Assembly (NCBI RefSeq): GCF_000715075.1
Contig: NC_134089.1
Coordinates: forward strand, 105,345,157-105,409,156
Direction: 5' to 3'
DNA from: Nicotiana tabacum
Taxonomy: Eukaryota > Streptophyta > Magnoliopsida > Solanales > Solanaceae
DNA length: 64,000 nucleotides
Below are positions 37,037-49,450 of the stretch, piece by piece; positions within the stretch are counted from its first letter, which is position 1, and each line of letters begins with the position of its first letter. The notes under the pieces were generated by a model. The model was not told where the DNA came from. It was given only the letters and a program-made list of their open reading frames with translations, and did not search any database. The position numbers and the translations under genes are program-made.

Positions 37037-38710
37037 TTAGCCACAAATTTGCTCATCAGAATTAGCAGAGCCTTCTCCAATTTCAACATCATTAACTTCA
37101 GTCAGCAAGCTCCCGAGAGGATTCTCAAACTCCATGTCACCGGGTATCTTCCCCATAAAGTGTTCATCATGATGTGCAGGTAAAGGATTTTGCGCGATAT
37201 TCTGGGTGTCACTATCTTGGATCACAATCAGATTTTCCTGGATCATCCTTACTATTTCTCTTTTCAAATCCCGACAGCTTTCAACATTGTGCCCCTGAGC
37301 ATTGGAATGGTATTCACAGCTTTTAGAAGGGTCAAAGCTTCTTGCACGGGGGTCCACATGATTTGGAGGAATAGGTGCAATCATGTCATGATATTTTAAC
37401 TTCTCAAACAAGCTTGCATAGGACTCTCCTATTGGCGTAAAATTATCTTTCAACCTTTGTTCCCCTTTATACCTCTGGCTTGGATGTGGGTTATAGGGCA
37501 CCTGAATATTTTGTGGAGGCTGTTGGAGGTTTCGTGATGCTCGTGCTCGCCTTCTGGTGTGTTTTGGTAGTTGGGCAACATACTGAGGTGGAGCGACAAA
37601 GTATTGAGGGTTCTGAGGTGGATAATACTGCTCAGGGGAGTCATGGAAAACTTGAGGAGGCTGATCATACCTTCGAGATGTTCTCTGACGTCTTCTCGAC
37701 CCTAATGTCATCATGATTTCTTCCATCTTCTCATTTGTGTCGCTAAAATTATCAGACTCAACCCGGACAGCCTGAGTTGCGGCTTTAAAAACTGCTTGAC
37801 TTATAATTTTGCCTGTCTTAAGACCATTCTCTATCATTTCTCCCATTTTGATTGCTTCCGAGAAGGATTTGCCAACTGCGGACATCATGTTTTGAAAGTA
37901 ATCTGGCTCTTGCGCTTGAAGGAAGATAGTTATTAGCTCGTGGTCATCCATGGGTGGCTTAACTCGAGTTGTTTACTCTCTCCATTTAATGGCATATTCC
38001 CTGAAACTTTCACTTGGTTTCTTCTTCAGGTTTGAAAGGGAAATGCGGTCTGGGGCAATGTCGATGCTGTATTGGAACTGTTTGACAAAGGCCTGTGCCA
38101 TGTCATCCCAGACATACCAGCGAGACGTGTCTTGATCCATAAACCATTCGGAGGCTACTCCCGTAAGGCTTTCCACAAAATAAGCCATCAACAATTCTTC
38201 ATTTCTTCCCGCACCTCTCAGTTGATTGCAATACCTTTTCAGGTGGGCTATGGGATCTCCATGTCCATCGTACTTTTCAAATTTGGGAGTCTTGAAACCA
38301 GGCGGCAAGTGGACATCAGGGAACATACATAGATCTTTGAAGGCAACACTCTTTTGACCTGCCGACCCTTGCATGTTTGTCAACCATTGTTCTAAGCTTT
38401 TCACTCTTTGGGTCATTTCTTCCTGTACCATCTTTCGGGCATGCTTCTCAATCTTTGCAGGAAGATCAAACGAGTACAAGTGATACTCAGGAGAGTGGTA
38501 CTGCTCTTGTTGTGTCGCAAATTGTGACTCATGATGAGGCTGTCCTTGACCACTGGCCCATGCTTGACACATTTCGGTCATTTGCGGTTTCAGTATTCTA
38601 TTTTTCTCCAGCACAGTAGATTCTTGTTGAACCCTCTGACCCTGAGTCTCTTAAGAACTTGTAACAGCTTCGATGTCAGTTATCATTTTCCTTGGATCTT
38701 GTGTTTCCAT
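37037..38710 (-). pseudogene. Retrotransposon gag with two ochre stops
   Basis: One frame from ATG at 38710 to a stop at 37037 spans 557 codons, interrupted by TAA at codon 20 (38653-38651) and codon 246 (37975-37973). The middle carries the capsid-type gag core (FEKYDGHGDPIAHLKRYC, GVASEWFMDQ, AFVKQFQYSID, SFREYAIKWRE). The C-terminal part has a basic Arg-rich and Pro/Gln-rich linker, then a non-canonical knuckle CEYHSNAQGHNVESC near codons 465-479, which is the type seen in Tat/Ogre gag. The sequence is otherwise open, so decay is slight. It has no pol downstream. The product would form virus-like particles for retrotransposition; this copy cannot make a full-length one unless stops are read through. 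Confidence 0.88.
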
Positions 38711-38827
38711 CTTACCACAAGTAGACCACCTCAGCTTTCTTCACAATTCAAAACATGTTAGAATGGACTCAGTCGGTCCTTATTATTATCAATATTTTTC
38801 ATTTCTGCATTTTCTTCTTCTTTTTAA

Positions 38828-38900
38828 TGGTGATCGAACCTGATATGGGTTGCCTACGTATCATGTGGGAACATGAATCAGATCTTGCGTAGTTCGGAAA
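38828..38900. repeat. Hairpin module C
   Basis: CGAAC (38835-38839) pairs with GTTCG (38892-38896); CTACG pairs with CGTAG (38888-38892); the inner stem TCATGT (38861-38866) pairs with ACATGA (38871-38876) around a GGGA loop. A small AACC/GGTT stem sits before CTACG. Confidence 0.7.
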
Positions 38901-39334
38901 GATCTGGAATAAAGTAAATAAACTAACTTTTTTTTTTGGATTTCGAATTTTCTTTTCTTTTTCACTTTTTTTTCAAAAGAAAGACTTATAAAGAAGAAAG
39001 AGAATATTTGTGGGTTTTGATTTTTCTTCAGCATTCTTGCAGAGAAAGACTTCTAAAGAAGAAAGCTTTTTTTTTTGAATTTTCGAAAAAAAACTTCTAA
39101 AGAATAAAGGAAATATTTTTGGACTATTACTCTGAATTTATGAAAGAAATACTACAAAAGAAAAGAAAAAATATTTTTGAATTTTGAATTTTTAAACAAA
39201 TATTTTTGGATTTTGAGAGAGATTAAAAGGAAATATTTTTGTATTATTTTTTTTAAAAAAAATTGAGGTCTAAAAGAAAGACTTTCTAAAGAAGCGGGTA
39301 ATGAAATTTTTTTTTGGATTTTTTGAATATGGTG

Positions 39335-39402
39335 GGCCGGAACCGAAGAGGTTTGCCTACGTATCTCACATCCGGTGAGAATCAGACCCGCGTAGTTCGT
39401 CC
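39335..39402. repeat. Hairpin module D
   Basis: GAAC (39340) pairs with GTTC (39395-39398); CTACG (39357-39361) pairs with CGTAG (39391-39395); the inner stem TCTCAC (39364-39369) pairs with GTGAGA (39375-39380). A small AACC/GGTT stem is again present before CTACG. Confidence 0.7.
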
Positions 39403-40170
39403 AACATAAACTAAACTTGTAAACAAGACTCCTTTCTTTTGTTTTTCAAATAAATCAAACTAAAAAAGACAATTTTTTCATTTTTCAAAATTTCGGCAGG
39501 GTTTTGACACTACTTGGACATTGGTTTTATTTTTCTAAAAACAAGTAGTTATCTCCCTACACTGCTATTTTTCTTTTTCTTTTTTTTTCACAATTTTTCA
39601 AAAATTCTCGATTTCAGAAACCGGTCAGCATGCAGATCTGAAGCAAATAAATGTGCAAAACAAACAGGATGCAGCAGGATGGTCTTTTTTCATTTCAGGT
39701 TGCTTGTCCTAGACGGACCCAACCCCTGTGTTGAGTCCCCTAAGTCAAATGCAACATGATGCAAATAAACGTTCCTACTAGGGATCCGGCATGAAGTCAA
39801 GTTATTCTAGGTTCAACCTGGGTATATGTTCTAGACGGTGTACCCGAGCGGACAACTCGAGTTGAGGAATGAGCTCCTTTCCGGGAACCAAAAGGCCAGC
39901 CGGCTTAGAAACTTTCCGAGCCTCTTTTATTTCAGGGTATGACACTAACAGAATAGGGAGTCTCAACCAGTAAGCACATCCCCGGAGGTGAGAAGAGAAG
40001 GTTTCAGCACAGTTTATATGTACAGTTCAAATAATATCAAAGCGGTAAAAAAGTATCATTTTGCACATTTAGGCCAAAACATGTAATAAGATCAAATAAT
40101 AAATAAAGCCAAATATAACAATTCATCTAAGCTCGAATTCTGAACCCTGAACCAGAGATTCTGAGTTTAT

Positions 40171-40188
40171 TCCCCAGCAGAGTCGCCA
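40171..40188 (-). other. Primer binding site of the large element
   Basis: On the minus strand TGGCGACTCTGCTGGGGA follows 4 bases after the 5' LTR. It is not the common Met-tRNA site; from memory it resembles the Arg-tRNA-type site used by Ogre-like elements. Confidence 0.7.
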
Positions 40189-40192
40189 GAGC

Positions 40193-43100
40193 TGTCACAC
40201 CTCCTCTTTCGCCCGCGCCGCCGCAAAGGGACGCGGAAGAGAGTTTTTCCAATTAAAGGACAATCGAAACGGGATTTTATTTAAAGATTCAGAGTCGCCA
40301 CTTGGGAGATTTGTGGTGTCCCAAGTCACCGGTTGAATCCCGAATCGAGGTAAAGAATGGCTCTGTTTAACAGTCTGCGCACCAGAAATCCGGATAAGGA
40401 ATTCTGTTAACCCGGGAGAAGGTGTTAGGCATTCCCGAGTTCCGTGGTTCTAGCACGGTCGCTCAACTGTCATATTCGGCTTGATTATCTGATTTTATAC
40501 AATTATGAACCTACGTGCAAATTTTAACTGTTTACCGCTTTGTTATTATTTATTCAAAGAATTGCAACGTCGTGAGAATGCATCTCGAATTGCGCCACAT
40601 AAATGTACCCGCAATTTTTGATACGTTCCAACTTCGTTGAGATTTGGATTTGGGTCACATAAATGTGCACCCGAGTTTAGGAAAATAACATTATTAAATA
40701 CGCGCCTAAAGACTAACGCATTGTTATTTTGAGAAAAGCCGTAAAGTTCGCTATGCGGCCTGTCTCGAAATCTAAGCATTCGAAATAACTATCCGTTGAG
40801 GGCCCCGCAATTTATGTATTCTTGTTTGTCGAGGCTCGTCTCATTCATTATTTTTTTAAAGGAATTTGCAACGTCATGAACATGCATCTCGAACCACGTC
40901 ACAATCAATTTACCCGTGATTAGCGACACATTTCGACTCCGTTGAGATTTGGATTTGGGTCACATCAATGTACACACGCATTTAAGAAAGTAAATTATTA
41001 AAGACGCGCCTAAAGCGACTAGCGCATTATTATTTTTGAGAAGGCCGTGAAATCTTGCTAAAACGGCCCATCCGAAGTCTAATTAATTATTAACCATTTA
41101 TTGAGGGCCCCGCAGCTTGCGTTTTATTTGGCGAGGCTCGTCTCATTTATTTTTAAAGGGCAATCCTAAAGTGACTACATTTCTATTAAGTTTGTCTCTA
41201 AAAGAAACGAGAAAAGTCTTAATTAATTACATGCTTGACAAGTAGTTATTGGATTAAAGTAGATGATAACGGTAATTTACACTCGAACTCGTAAAAATGG
41301 AGAAATGTTTTGTGCCTTTATTATATAAGTGAACTACTAAAGCTGAAATTACAAAATGCATACAAAACTGTCAAGATATTCAAAACAAACTAACCATTCT
41401 CCAAATTTATTTAAACTAACATTCCTAAAATTGATTTAAACTATTGGAATTAACGGCTAGGAAATGTTATCAATACGGATTCGAATATTGGCCTATATGC
41501 TGCCTAACGGAATCGAACACTGCCTATTTAAAATCTGCCTCAAATACAAAAGAAAGCTAGAGATGAAATATGGCAACTAATCCCTTAACTTATTTGTTCA
41601 TTCTACAAATTACATATTTAACTACATGGAGTCTGTAATTGACAACTACAAACTATAGTTTGAAAAACAAACAGTTCCGGTTAAATACAAGACTACGTCA
41701 TGCATTCCAGTTGAGTTATAAAACTAAACTATATAAATACTTGTCACATATCTTATTAAACTATAGATACAACACTAATTCATCAAACAACCTAGCATTT
41801 CATTTCACTTTCACATCTCACAGCCACATCAGTATTGATTCGAAAATGTACCTGGAAAGGGACCACAAGGAAAAGGAAGAAAAAGATCAGCAGGAGCAGT
41901 AGCAACAACACAGCAACAACAACAATAACGGAAATAGAACAACCCAATAACAGTGTTTAATAAAACCTTTTTTAGATTGAAAGACCAGTTAATATTTTTC
42001 CTTTTTTTTTCTCACCCCTCAATTCTCTCTTAATGTTCAGAAAATCCTCCTCTTAACTTGTATCAAGCTCTTCTTCTTTATAGCCAAACTTGAAGCACTT
42101 AAATTAAGTCACACCATCTTCTCCTCATCCCCCTTTTGAATCCCACTACTTAATGTTTTATCCCCCACTATATTAAACAGATATATTAGTTCCCATTACC
42201 ACATATCTTTTCTTTATTTAATTCTCTTATTCCCCACTACCGCATGCTTTGTCCCCCACTATATTAAACAATGTATTAATGCCCACTACCATATGTCTTG
42301 CCCCCCACTATGTATTAAAAAATGTATTAATTTAATATTATTAGTACTTAGTGGACAGAACACTCAAATTAATCATTTTTTAAAACTTAAAATCCCGAAA
42401 ATGCCCCTAAAACTACTGAAATTACCATTCTACCCCATCTCTTTCAATCTGTACCAAAACCATATCAGCTATAACCAATTCACCTAATCAACGATCCAAT
42501 TAACAAACAAACTCTGAATAACAAACTCACCCAAACAAACTCCTAATTGACAACGTTCATGAATTAACAACAGAGTGAGATTCATATCCAAACTTAACGG
42601 GACAAACAAGTAGATTTAAATCACTAAATTCAACATCAGTTGAACTCAAACTAAATCAAACAACATCATAACAAAGATGAATTATTCAAACTAAATCAAA
42701 AACTAAAGACCATCAGATAAACACTCGACATTAAATCACTTGATGAAAAACTAACGAACTTCAAACAAAAATGAACACGAATTATCTCTAACACAAACAA
42801 AGACCTGGGTTCGAATTCAAACCAACATATCGGAACACGAACATAATCATAGAAAGAAGAAAAGGAGCGGAAGATGAATTCACTGAACGAAAACTAAAAG
42901 AAAAGAGAACGAAAACCTACTAGTTTGAAGTCCGGGTTCGAACGGAACCTCGACGTACTGCCTCAACGTATGACTGAGCATGACCTCGACGTACTGCCTG
43001 GAGATGGAGTTGCTGACGAAGAAGAAAAAATAGTAACAGCAGCAGCGCTGCTTGACGTGAGGGAGCTGGTGGTTTGGCGATGGTTTTTCCGGCGATTGGA

Positions 43101-44203
43101 GGATCGATGGCTTCAGGTGTTGGTCTCCGGACTGACGAAGAAGAAGACACAGCAGCCATGGTTGCTGGAGATGGCAGTGGGGTTGCTTGAAGCGACGTGG
43201 TCGTTCATGGCTGGAGGTCGACGAACTGGTGAAGCTGCACGAAGTAGCGACTCACGTCGAGGAATGGGGAGGAGCAGGGACGACTGGTCGCTTGGTTTTG
43301 GACTGGAGGTTGACGTGGTTGTTCATGGTGGTTCGTCCATGGCTGGAGTTGAAGACGAAGCAAAAGAAAAAGGCAGTCATGGGAGGGTGGTTTTGAGCTG
43401 GAGGGGTCGCTTGGGTAAGGTGGTTCGTTTGGAGAAGGAGAGGAGAGGGGGCGGGCAGGTGTGGATGCGTGTGGCTACGTCGTTGGTCCGTCGTGAGGCT
43501 GGTGGTCATTTGGAGTAGATGGTGGTGAGGAGGGCAGCCATGGGACGTGAGGGGGAAGGGGGTGGTTTGGGGATGATGAAGAGGAGAGGGGCGGGTGGTT
43601 TTAGGGTTTTTGGTGTTGGGAAAATGAAAATATGAAAATGGGGGTTGGGATTCATTTGGGTTATGGGGCGGACTGGGTCGGGTCGACCCGGTGGGAGTTA
43701 TTTGGTTTGGGCCTGGTTGATTTAAATTAAAAGGTGGCCCAATCCGATTTTCTTCTTATTTCCAATGCTTTTTTTTCTTCTTTTATTTTTTCTTAAACTA
43801 AAACTAAATTCTAAAAATTCTAAATTATCCTATAGAACTAAATTAATTTATAAAAATGCAAATTAACTCTTAATAACAATTAACACACAATTAAATAGCA
43901 ATTACGATAAAATCACACAATTTGGACATTAAATGCTAAAAATGCAACGTACATTATTTTTATGATTTTTTTGTTCTTGTAAAACAAACTTAATTGCTCC
44001 TAATTGTATAATTAAATCCTAAATGCAAAATGCGACATATTTTTGTATTTTTTTATTAATTTAACAAATAAACATGCACGGACAAATACAAATAATTATC
44101 CAAAAATGCCACGAAAATTCTCAAAATTGCACACAAAGGAAAATTGTTTTATTTTGAATTTTTGGGAGTAATTCTCACATTGGTCAAAAATCACGTGCTT
44201 ACA
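40193..44203 (-). repeat. 5' LTR of the large gag-only element (4011 bp)
   Basis: Co-linear with 27954-31954 over its whole length, beginning TGTCACACC and ending ACGTGCTTACA on the plus strand. The GC-rich island lies at about 42900-43700. As the 5' LTR it should hold the element's promoter on the minus strand, but no single TATA box could be chosen. Confidence 0.95.
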
Positions 44204-44208
44204 CAAAG

Positions 44209-46344
44209 TACAAAGGTTGACACGATATAAACGATTCTTTGATTACGACGTGACTCTTATACTACGATTATGACGTGACTTTTATACTACGACTTGAACT
44301 CTTATTTGGTATGATTTTATCTTTCAAAAAATATTTCTATTTTGAAATTTCAATTTCTAAAACTTTATATATATTATAATAATGATTATCTTTATAATGA
44401 TGCAAGTGAAGATATTATCCTTAATTTAAAATTTACTTTAATCGGCTATCTAAAAATTTAAATAATTTTTTGGTCGGATTTATTTTAGTATGACTCCACT
44501 TTAAGTTTATCGATATTTGTAGCCCCAGAATTTGAATTTTTAATATCCTATATATACAAAAAAAATTGTTCTTTGAATCATTAGATGTTAAATTAATTGA
44601 TTGTTATTATAAAACATTGCATATATTGTCTTAAAATTATCAAGTAGTTTATTTTTCGACACCATACTTGGCTTAACCTCAATGCAAACTACTCAAATTC
44701 GAATATCATATCAGTTTGTTAGTAATAGTAATTTTTTAAAAACGACAAATAACGTAAATTAAAAAAAAATATTTGAAGATATCCTTATCTTATAATCTAT
44801 GTATTTGAGTTGAAAAAAAAATATTAGAAATCGGTGAGATTAACTTTCAAATTTTTTATACTCAACAAAGATGAAACATAAGAAAAAATTTGTTGTCATC
44901 TTTTATTTCTTGTTTTTAGATCTTTCTAACATTTTTTTTCAATATTTATTTTCCTTTATCTTATTTTTTATGTCATTATTTCTTTTGTTACAAAAAATTA
45001 TTTTTTTCACTATAAAAGGAAGAGTTTTAATAAAAATTGTCTACATATAAACTTTAATAATATTTTTAGTCTTTGGTTGAAATTATTTCATTTTTTCTTT
45101 TGGCTTTATCTAATCAGCCTAAATCGGTGCTCACCCGACCACTTAAATTAAAAAATTAAATGATGTGCAATTTATATATAATTCATATATAATATGTGTA
45201 TAATCGTGTGTTGCCGGTATATCATCTATTTATATTAGCTATAAAAAGTAAATAATAAATATGGCAGGATATTATGTAAATATTTCATAAGATTTCGATA
45301 TTTTGAGTTTATCCATGGTATAACTTCTATTATAATAATTTTAAAACTCTCTACTAATGTTAAAAAATATCTTATCTTTTTATTATCTTTGAATTAAAAA
45401 AAATTAAAGAGTTTTTTCGAAATAATTTGTTTACATTTTTATAAAAAAAATATTTCACTTCATACAATTTTTTTTTATATATACTCTTTGTTACACTTAA
45501 AAGTCGCTATAGAAACTATCAATTAGAAACCAATTTATCTCTTGTTGAGTTTGAAAAAAAACCTTTCACATAATCTAATGATTCAAAACTAATATTCTTC
45601 AACGAAACAAATATTATACCCTTGCAATATTGGCTTGACTACAGTTAAATGAAGGGGTTTCAGCTTATACCCTTCAATTCCTTGAATGTGCTAAATTGAA
45701 ACTAATGATAGCAATTGTATAGCTAAAGTTTTGTTATTTGTTTAATGTCCATTTATGCAAATTGACTCTTCAAACAAATATTCTTCAAAAGAAAAAAGAA
45801 ACAACTTTTTTTATTATTGACTGATTTTGTGATGTTTCTTTCTCCAGCATGTATGTTTACTTTATTATATATGTAAGTAAACTTTTATTTGGTTTTGTAA
45901 ATTCTTTTTTGTTATTTAGATAAACATAGACGTATACCCTATATATTATATTTATTTTAAAAGTATTTCATTTTATTCAAATATGGCTACAGTGTTTCAA
46001 AGAACTATACTTATAGGATTTTAAATGTGAAAGAATTTATAGTTATATGGAGTAGTTTTTTTTTTTTTTGGCTAGAGGCGAAGTAGTATTTAAATAATTA
46101 TAAAAAATAATAAAAGTTCCTAACATTATTACATATGATCATTAATCGAATTAAGTATGATGACATGATAAAAAAAGATAAATTTTGTTTTTAATCTTAA
46201 TTCGGATTTTAGAACTTTATCTATAAATTCAAAATTATCTTTTAATTCAAATTCTGTGTGTGTGTGTCTATATATATATTATTATATTTGTATTTGTATT
46301 TAACTAAAATAATCGTATTTAACTAAAATAGTCAAATATAGAAT
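44209..46344. other. AT-rich intergenic region, no gene
   Basis: No open frame with a recognisable motif and no terminal repeats seen. A run of short AT-rich tracts and decayed repeats only. Confidence 0.4.
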
Positions 46345-46587
46345 AAAGTTACCATATACTATTGACATTTATTAGCTTGTCACTTGGCTTAACCATAATG
46401 TCAATTATATATGGTAACTTTCTTGATTTAATATATATATATATATTTTAATTCAAATTCCGTATATATATATTATATTTGTATTTAACTAAAATAGTCA
46501 AATATAGAATAAAGTTACCATATACTATTGATATTTATTAGCTTGCCACTTGGCTTAACCATAATGTCAATTATATATGGTAACTTT
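46345..46587. repeat. Duplicated 77 bp hairpin (two copies, 166 bp apart)
   Basis: Copy 1 (46345-46421) begins AAAGTTACCATATACTATTG and ends CAATTATATATGGTAACTTT, so its ends pair over about 25 bases with few mismatches. Copy 2 (46511-46587) is nearly identical. The DNA around the hairpins (TATTTAACTAAAATAGTCAA before, CTTAATATATATA-type after) is also duplicated, so the whole 166 bp unit was copied in tandem. Confidence 0.8.
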
Positions 46588-47306
46588 CTTGCTTTAATAT
46601 ATATATAGATTATTGTAAACTATTACTTTTCTCCTAGATTTGAGTTAAGAAATAAGGCATCTATTGAAACTGGTTACATACCTCCATAATTGAACTCCAC
46701 AGATGAGTATAAATAGCATAATCTAAGTCCATATACTTACTCACACTCAATTTTTGCATCAAATTATATTAATTTATTATGATTAAATGATATGTTAATT
46801 AACTACGGTCAAGTGATATAATTTTATATGCATACCTATATTATGCATTTGTTAATTTACCGCAAAAAAACTAGACAATGAGTAAGGTCATTTTTCTCTC
46901 TCTATATATAATATATTAGTCTACGCTTCCCTTTCTGTTTGCTACCTGACTACTAACTTTTTACTGGCATGTGCTTCGATTAGCTTTAATCATGGCATGG
47001 AGTATCATTACAGAAGCGGAGGAATTGTGATTGCATGTGATATTGTGAGATGAATGCTAATACCCCAAAAAAGTTCATAAAAGTGTTCCAATTTATCTCT
47101 CTTTTTCCCCCTTTCTAATGCTACTTTCTCTCTTTAGTTAGCTTCTTCCCTTCTTTCTTTGGGGTTCAATTATAGTCTCCGATCCTGTCATCCATTTCTC
47201 GCTAGTTTTTACGATAGCACTTCACTTTCTGGGGTAAAACAAACAAAATAACAAAAAGGAAAACAAAGTTTCTTTCTTCAGTTCTGGGCTCCAGCGGACT
47301 GGAGAA
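46588..47306. other. Intergenic, no gene
   Basis: Mixed AT-rich and pyrimidine-rich sequence (TCTCTCTT and CTTCCCTTC runs near 47095-47160). No coding sequence is recognised. Confidence 0.4.
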
Positions 47307-47469
47307 TAGGGGTGTTCAAAACCGAACCGAAACCGAAGCTTAATGACTTATTGGTATTGGGTTAACGGTTTAATGGGCGGGAAACGAATTGAAATTTTTT
47401 CATTAACGACTTATCGATTTGGGAGCGGATTATTCAATTTTCTTAACGGATAATCCGTTAACCCGTTAA

Positions 47470-47471
<2 letters not shown>

Positions 47472-47513
<42 letters not shown>
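47472..47513. repeat. (AT)n microsatellite
   Basis: About 21 uninterrupted AT dinucleotides. FAR1-related similarity starts about 20 bp after it. Confidence 0.95.
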
Positions 47514-47516
<3 letters not shown>

Positions 47517-47529
47517 AATTGGTTACTAA

Positions 47530-48566
47530 ATTTGATCTTGAATCAAATAGGCATATCAAATTGCTATATGAAGATCGTCCATCATGGGCATTACCATACT
47601 TGAAAGGATATTTTTTTGCTCGAATGACAACAACTGGACGCTAAGAATCTATTAATGCATCTTTGAAAAGATTTTTACATGCAAGAACTAGTTTAAAAGA
47701 ACTTGTTGAGCAGGTTGGTACAACGGTCAACATAAGAAACCATGCCAGTGAAGAGGCAACGATGCGACAAAAAGTATTACAATCCTCAAATTAAGACATT
47801 CATGCCAATGGAGAAACATGCATCAAAAGTCCCCATACCTTTTGCCTTTAAGTTATTACAGGATGAGATAATACTCTCTGTTGAATATGATTTATTTTCA
47901 AATAGTGATGGATCTTATATTGTGCGCCACTACAGCAAAACAGATGGTGGACGTTTTGTTTATTGGAATCCACTAGAAGAGGTTGTTCAATGTTCTTGCC
48001 AAGAGTTGAATTTTAAGGAATTTTGTGCAGGCATTCTAGTCGAGTACTTAATGCTCATAATTATTTCACGTTACCAGAGAAATACTTGTCGGCTAGATGG
48101 AGGCAAGAAAATTCATTGGTACTAAAATTCTCATATGATGAATCTCAGTAAGGATGATAATTAGTTCCAAAATCTTCAATCTATAGTTAGAGATTTGACT
48201 CGTGAATCAGTAAAGACGAAATGTCGTCTTGATTGTGCCAAAAGGGAATTAGGAAGAGTGTTGCAAGTTATTCAATGTCTTCCTGAAAATGAGCACATCA
48301 TTGATGAGCATGAACATGTTGATATTAGTCAATCTACAGAACATAGTTCTCCAGATGAAGATTGTCATATTGAAAATCCCCAACAATCTCAGACAAAAGG
48401 AAGGAAGAAAGGGAAAAGGTTAATTGGTGGTGTTGAAGCTGCTAAAAAAACAAGATACTGCCATGTTCCTAATTTAGGTGGAACTGGTCATGACTTAAGA
48501 AATTGTCCACTCAAAAGAAAAATAACTGAAATTCCAATATCTCAATCTCCCCACAAGCAAGTGTAG
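47530..48566 (+). pseudogene. FAR1-related (FRS, MULE-transposase-derived) pseudogene, 3' part
   Basis: The translated text matches the C-terminal half of plant FAR1-related proteins, which descend from Mutator transposases. First comes LESNRHIKLLYEDRPSWALP and MTTTGR, with a TAA directly after the Arg, then ESINASLKRFLHARTSLKEL. After a frame change near 47770 comes FAFKLLQDEIILSVEY and the SWIM-like zinc motif CSCQELNFKEFC; after another near 48037 comes LPEKYLSARWRQENSL. Last is a 3' frame (48195-48566) with a zinc knuckle CHVPNLGGTGHDLRNC. One stop codon and at least two frameshifts make it dead. The N-terminal FAR1 domain and most of the transposase core are missing upstream of the (AT)n tract. 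Confidence 0.8.
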
Positions 48567-49450
48567 TTTCATTATATTTAACTCCTATTAAATTGCTAGA
48601 TATTCATAATGTATATAAATTAAAATCAAATTTTTTTGTGTTGTAGGTTTCAAAACGGATGGACAAGGAAGCTATGAGGTGATCCAGTTGTTATGGAGTC
48701 CTTTTGCTCATTGAAAAAAGTCAATGTAGATTGTCATTGTTAATAGATAGTACTGCAAAAATCATAAATTGCAACAACTCATTTTTTTGATTATGGATAG
48801 AAACATTTTTGGTAACTGAAAGAATCTGTTCTATATTTCTTAAAATGTTTAAGATGACTACAAGACGAGGGGGACTTTAGGCCTAACCTCTAATACTTAC
48901 AAAATTCATAAATAAACTACTAATTTCTACAGAAAACAATATTAGAGGTGATTGTCCTTCCTTTTTCAAGAATTACAAGTGTTATGAATATGAAAACTTT
49001 TAGAGCTTCTGTAGTATCAAATGTTTCTGCAGTCGCGCCCTCCAGCTTCTTAGTTTCATGCTTTGTACAATTATAATCTTGTAAAACTTGAGACAATCAG
49101 TCAATGGATAAAAATAAGTTGCAACTTGAGAATCACTGCAGATGTTGGAAAGAAAAATTTCAGTTTGTAAAACATAGTTCGTGAGAGCATATAACATATC
49201 TTAATGTCTTTATAATAGACAATCACAACTTAAAAAATATTCCTACATTGCAAATCTTAATAATAATTTATTTCATTAAGGCGAACAAGCGATCCAACAA
49301 CAATTGAAATGAAAATGGAAGAGGTAATTCTTTGACAATAGAATCATATATAAATATGTGAATCCAGGTCCATTGGTTAGACAACCAGCACATATAAGTC
49401 GCAATAAATACTAAAAGCGACATCAGGCTAGTAGAAGGTTCACTCTGCAC
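48567..49450. other. Flank of FRS pseudogene, no further gene
   Basis: Short open frames only. A segment at about 49025-49125 recurs in diverged form at 49732-49825, both about 95 bp long and in the same orientation, so local duplication has occurred. Confidence 0.4.

Larger units (their letters stand above)
38711..40170 (-). other. Leader between primer site and gag of the large element
   Basis: About 1.46 kb with long T-rich tracts on the plus strand and no open frame of note. It contains hairpin modules C and D. Position makes it the 5' untranslated leader, where packaging and dimerisation signals normally lie. Confidence 0.6.
27954..44203 (-). mobile_element. 16.25 kb gag-only LTR retrotransposon (Tat/Ogre-like), minus orientation
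   Basis: Two nearly identical LTRs, 27954-31954 (3' LTR) and 40193-44203 (5' LTR), enclose 8.2 kb. The 5 bp target duplication CAAAG is present at 27949-27953 and 44204-44208, so this is one intact insertion. In element order (minus strand): 5' LTR, primer site at 40188-40171, leader with two hairpin modules, gag pseudogene 38710-37037, non-coding 3' region with two tandem arrays and two more hairpin modules, polypurine tract at 31971-31958, 3' LTR. No protease, reverse transcriptase, RNase H or integrase motif was found in any frame, so the element must have depended on a partner for copying. By eye the LTRs differ by a few bases per hundred, so insertion is fairly recent. Tat/Ogre affiliation rests on gag style and primer site. 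Confidence 0.92.

Noticed and set aside
37190..37716. Plus-strand open frames over the gag region
   Set aside because: Shadows of the minus-strand gag frame.
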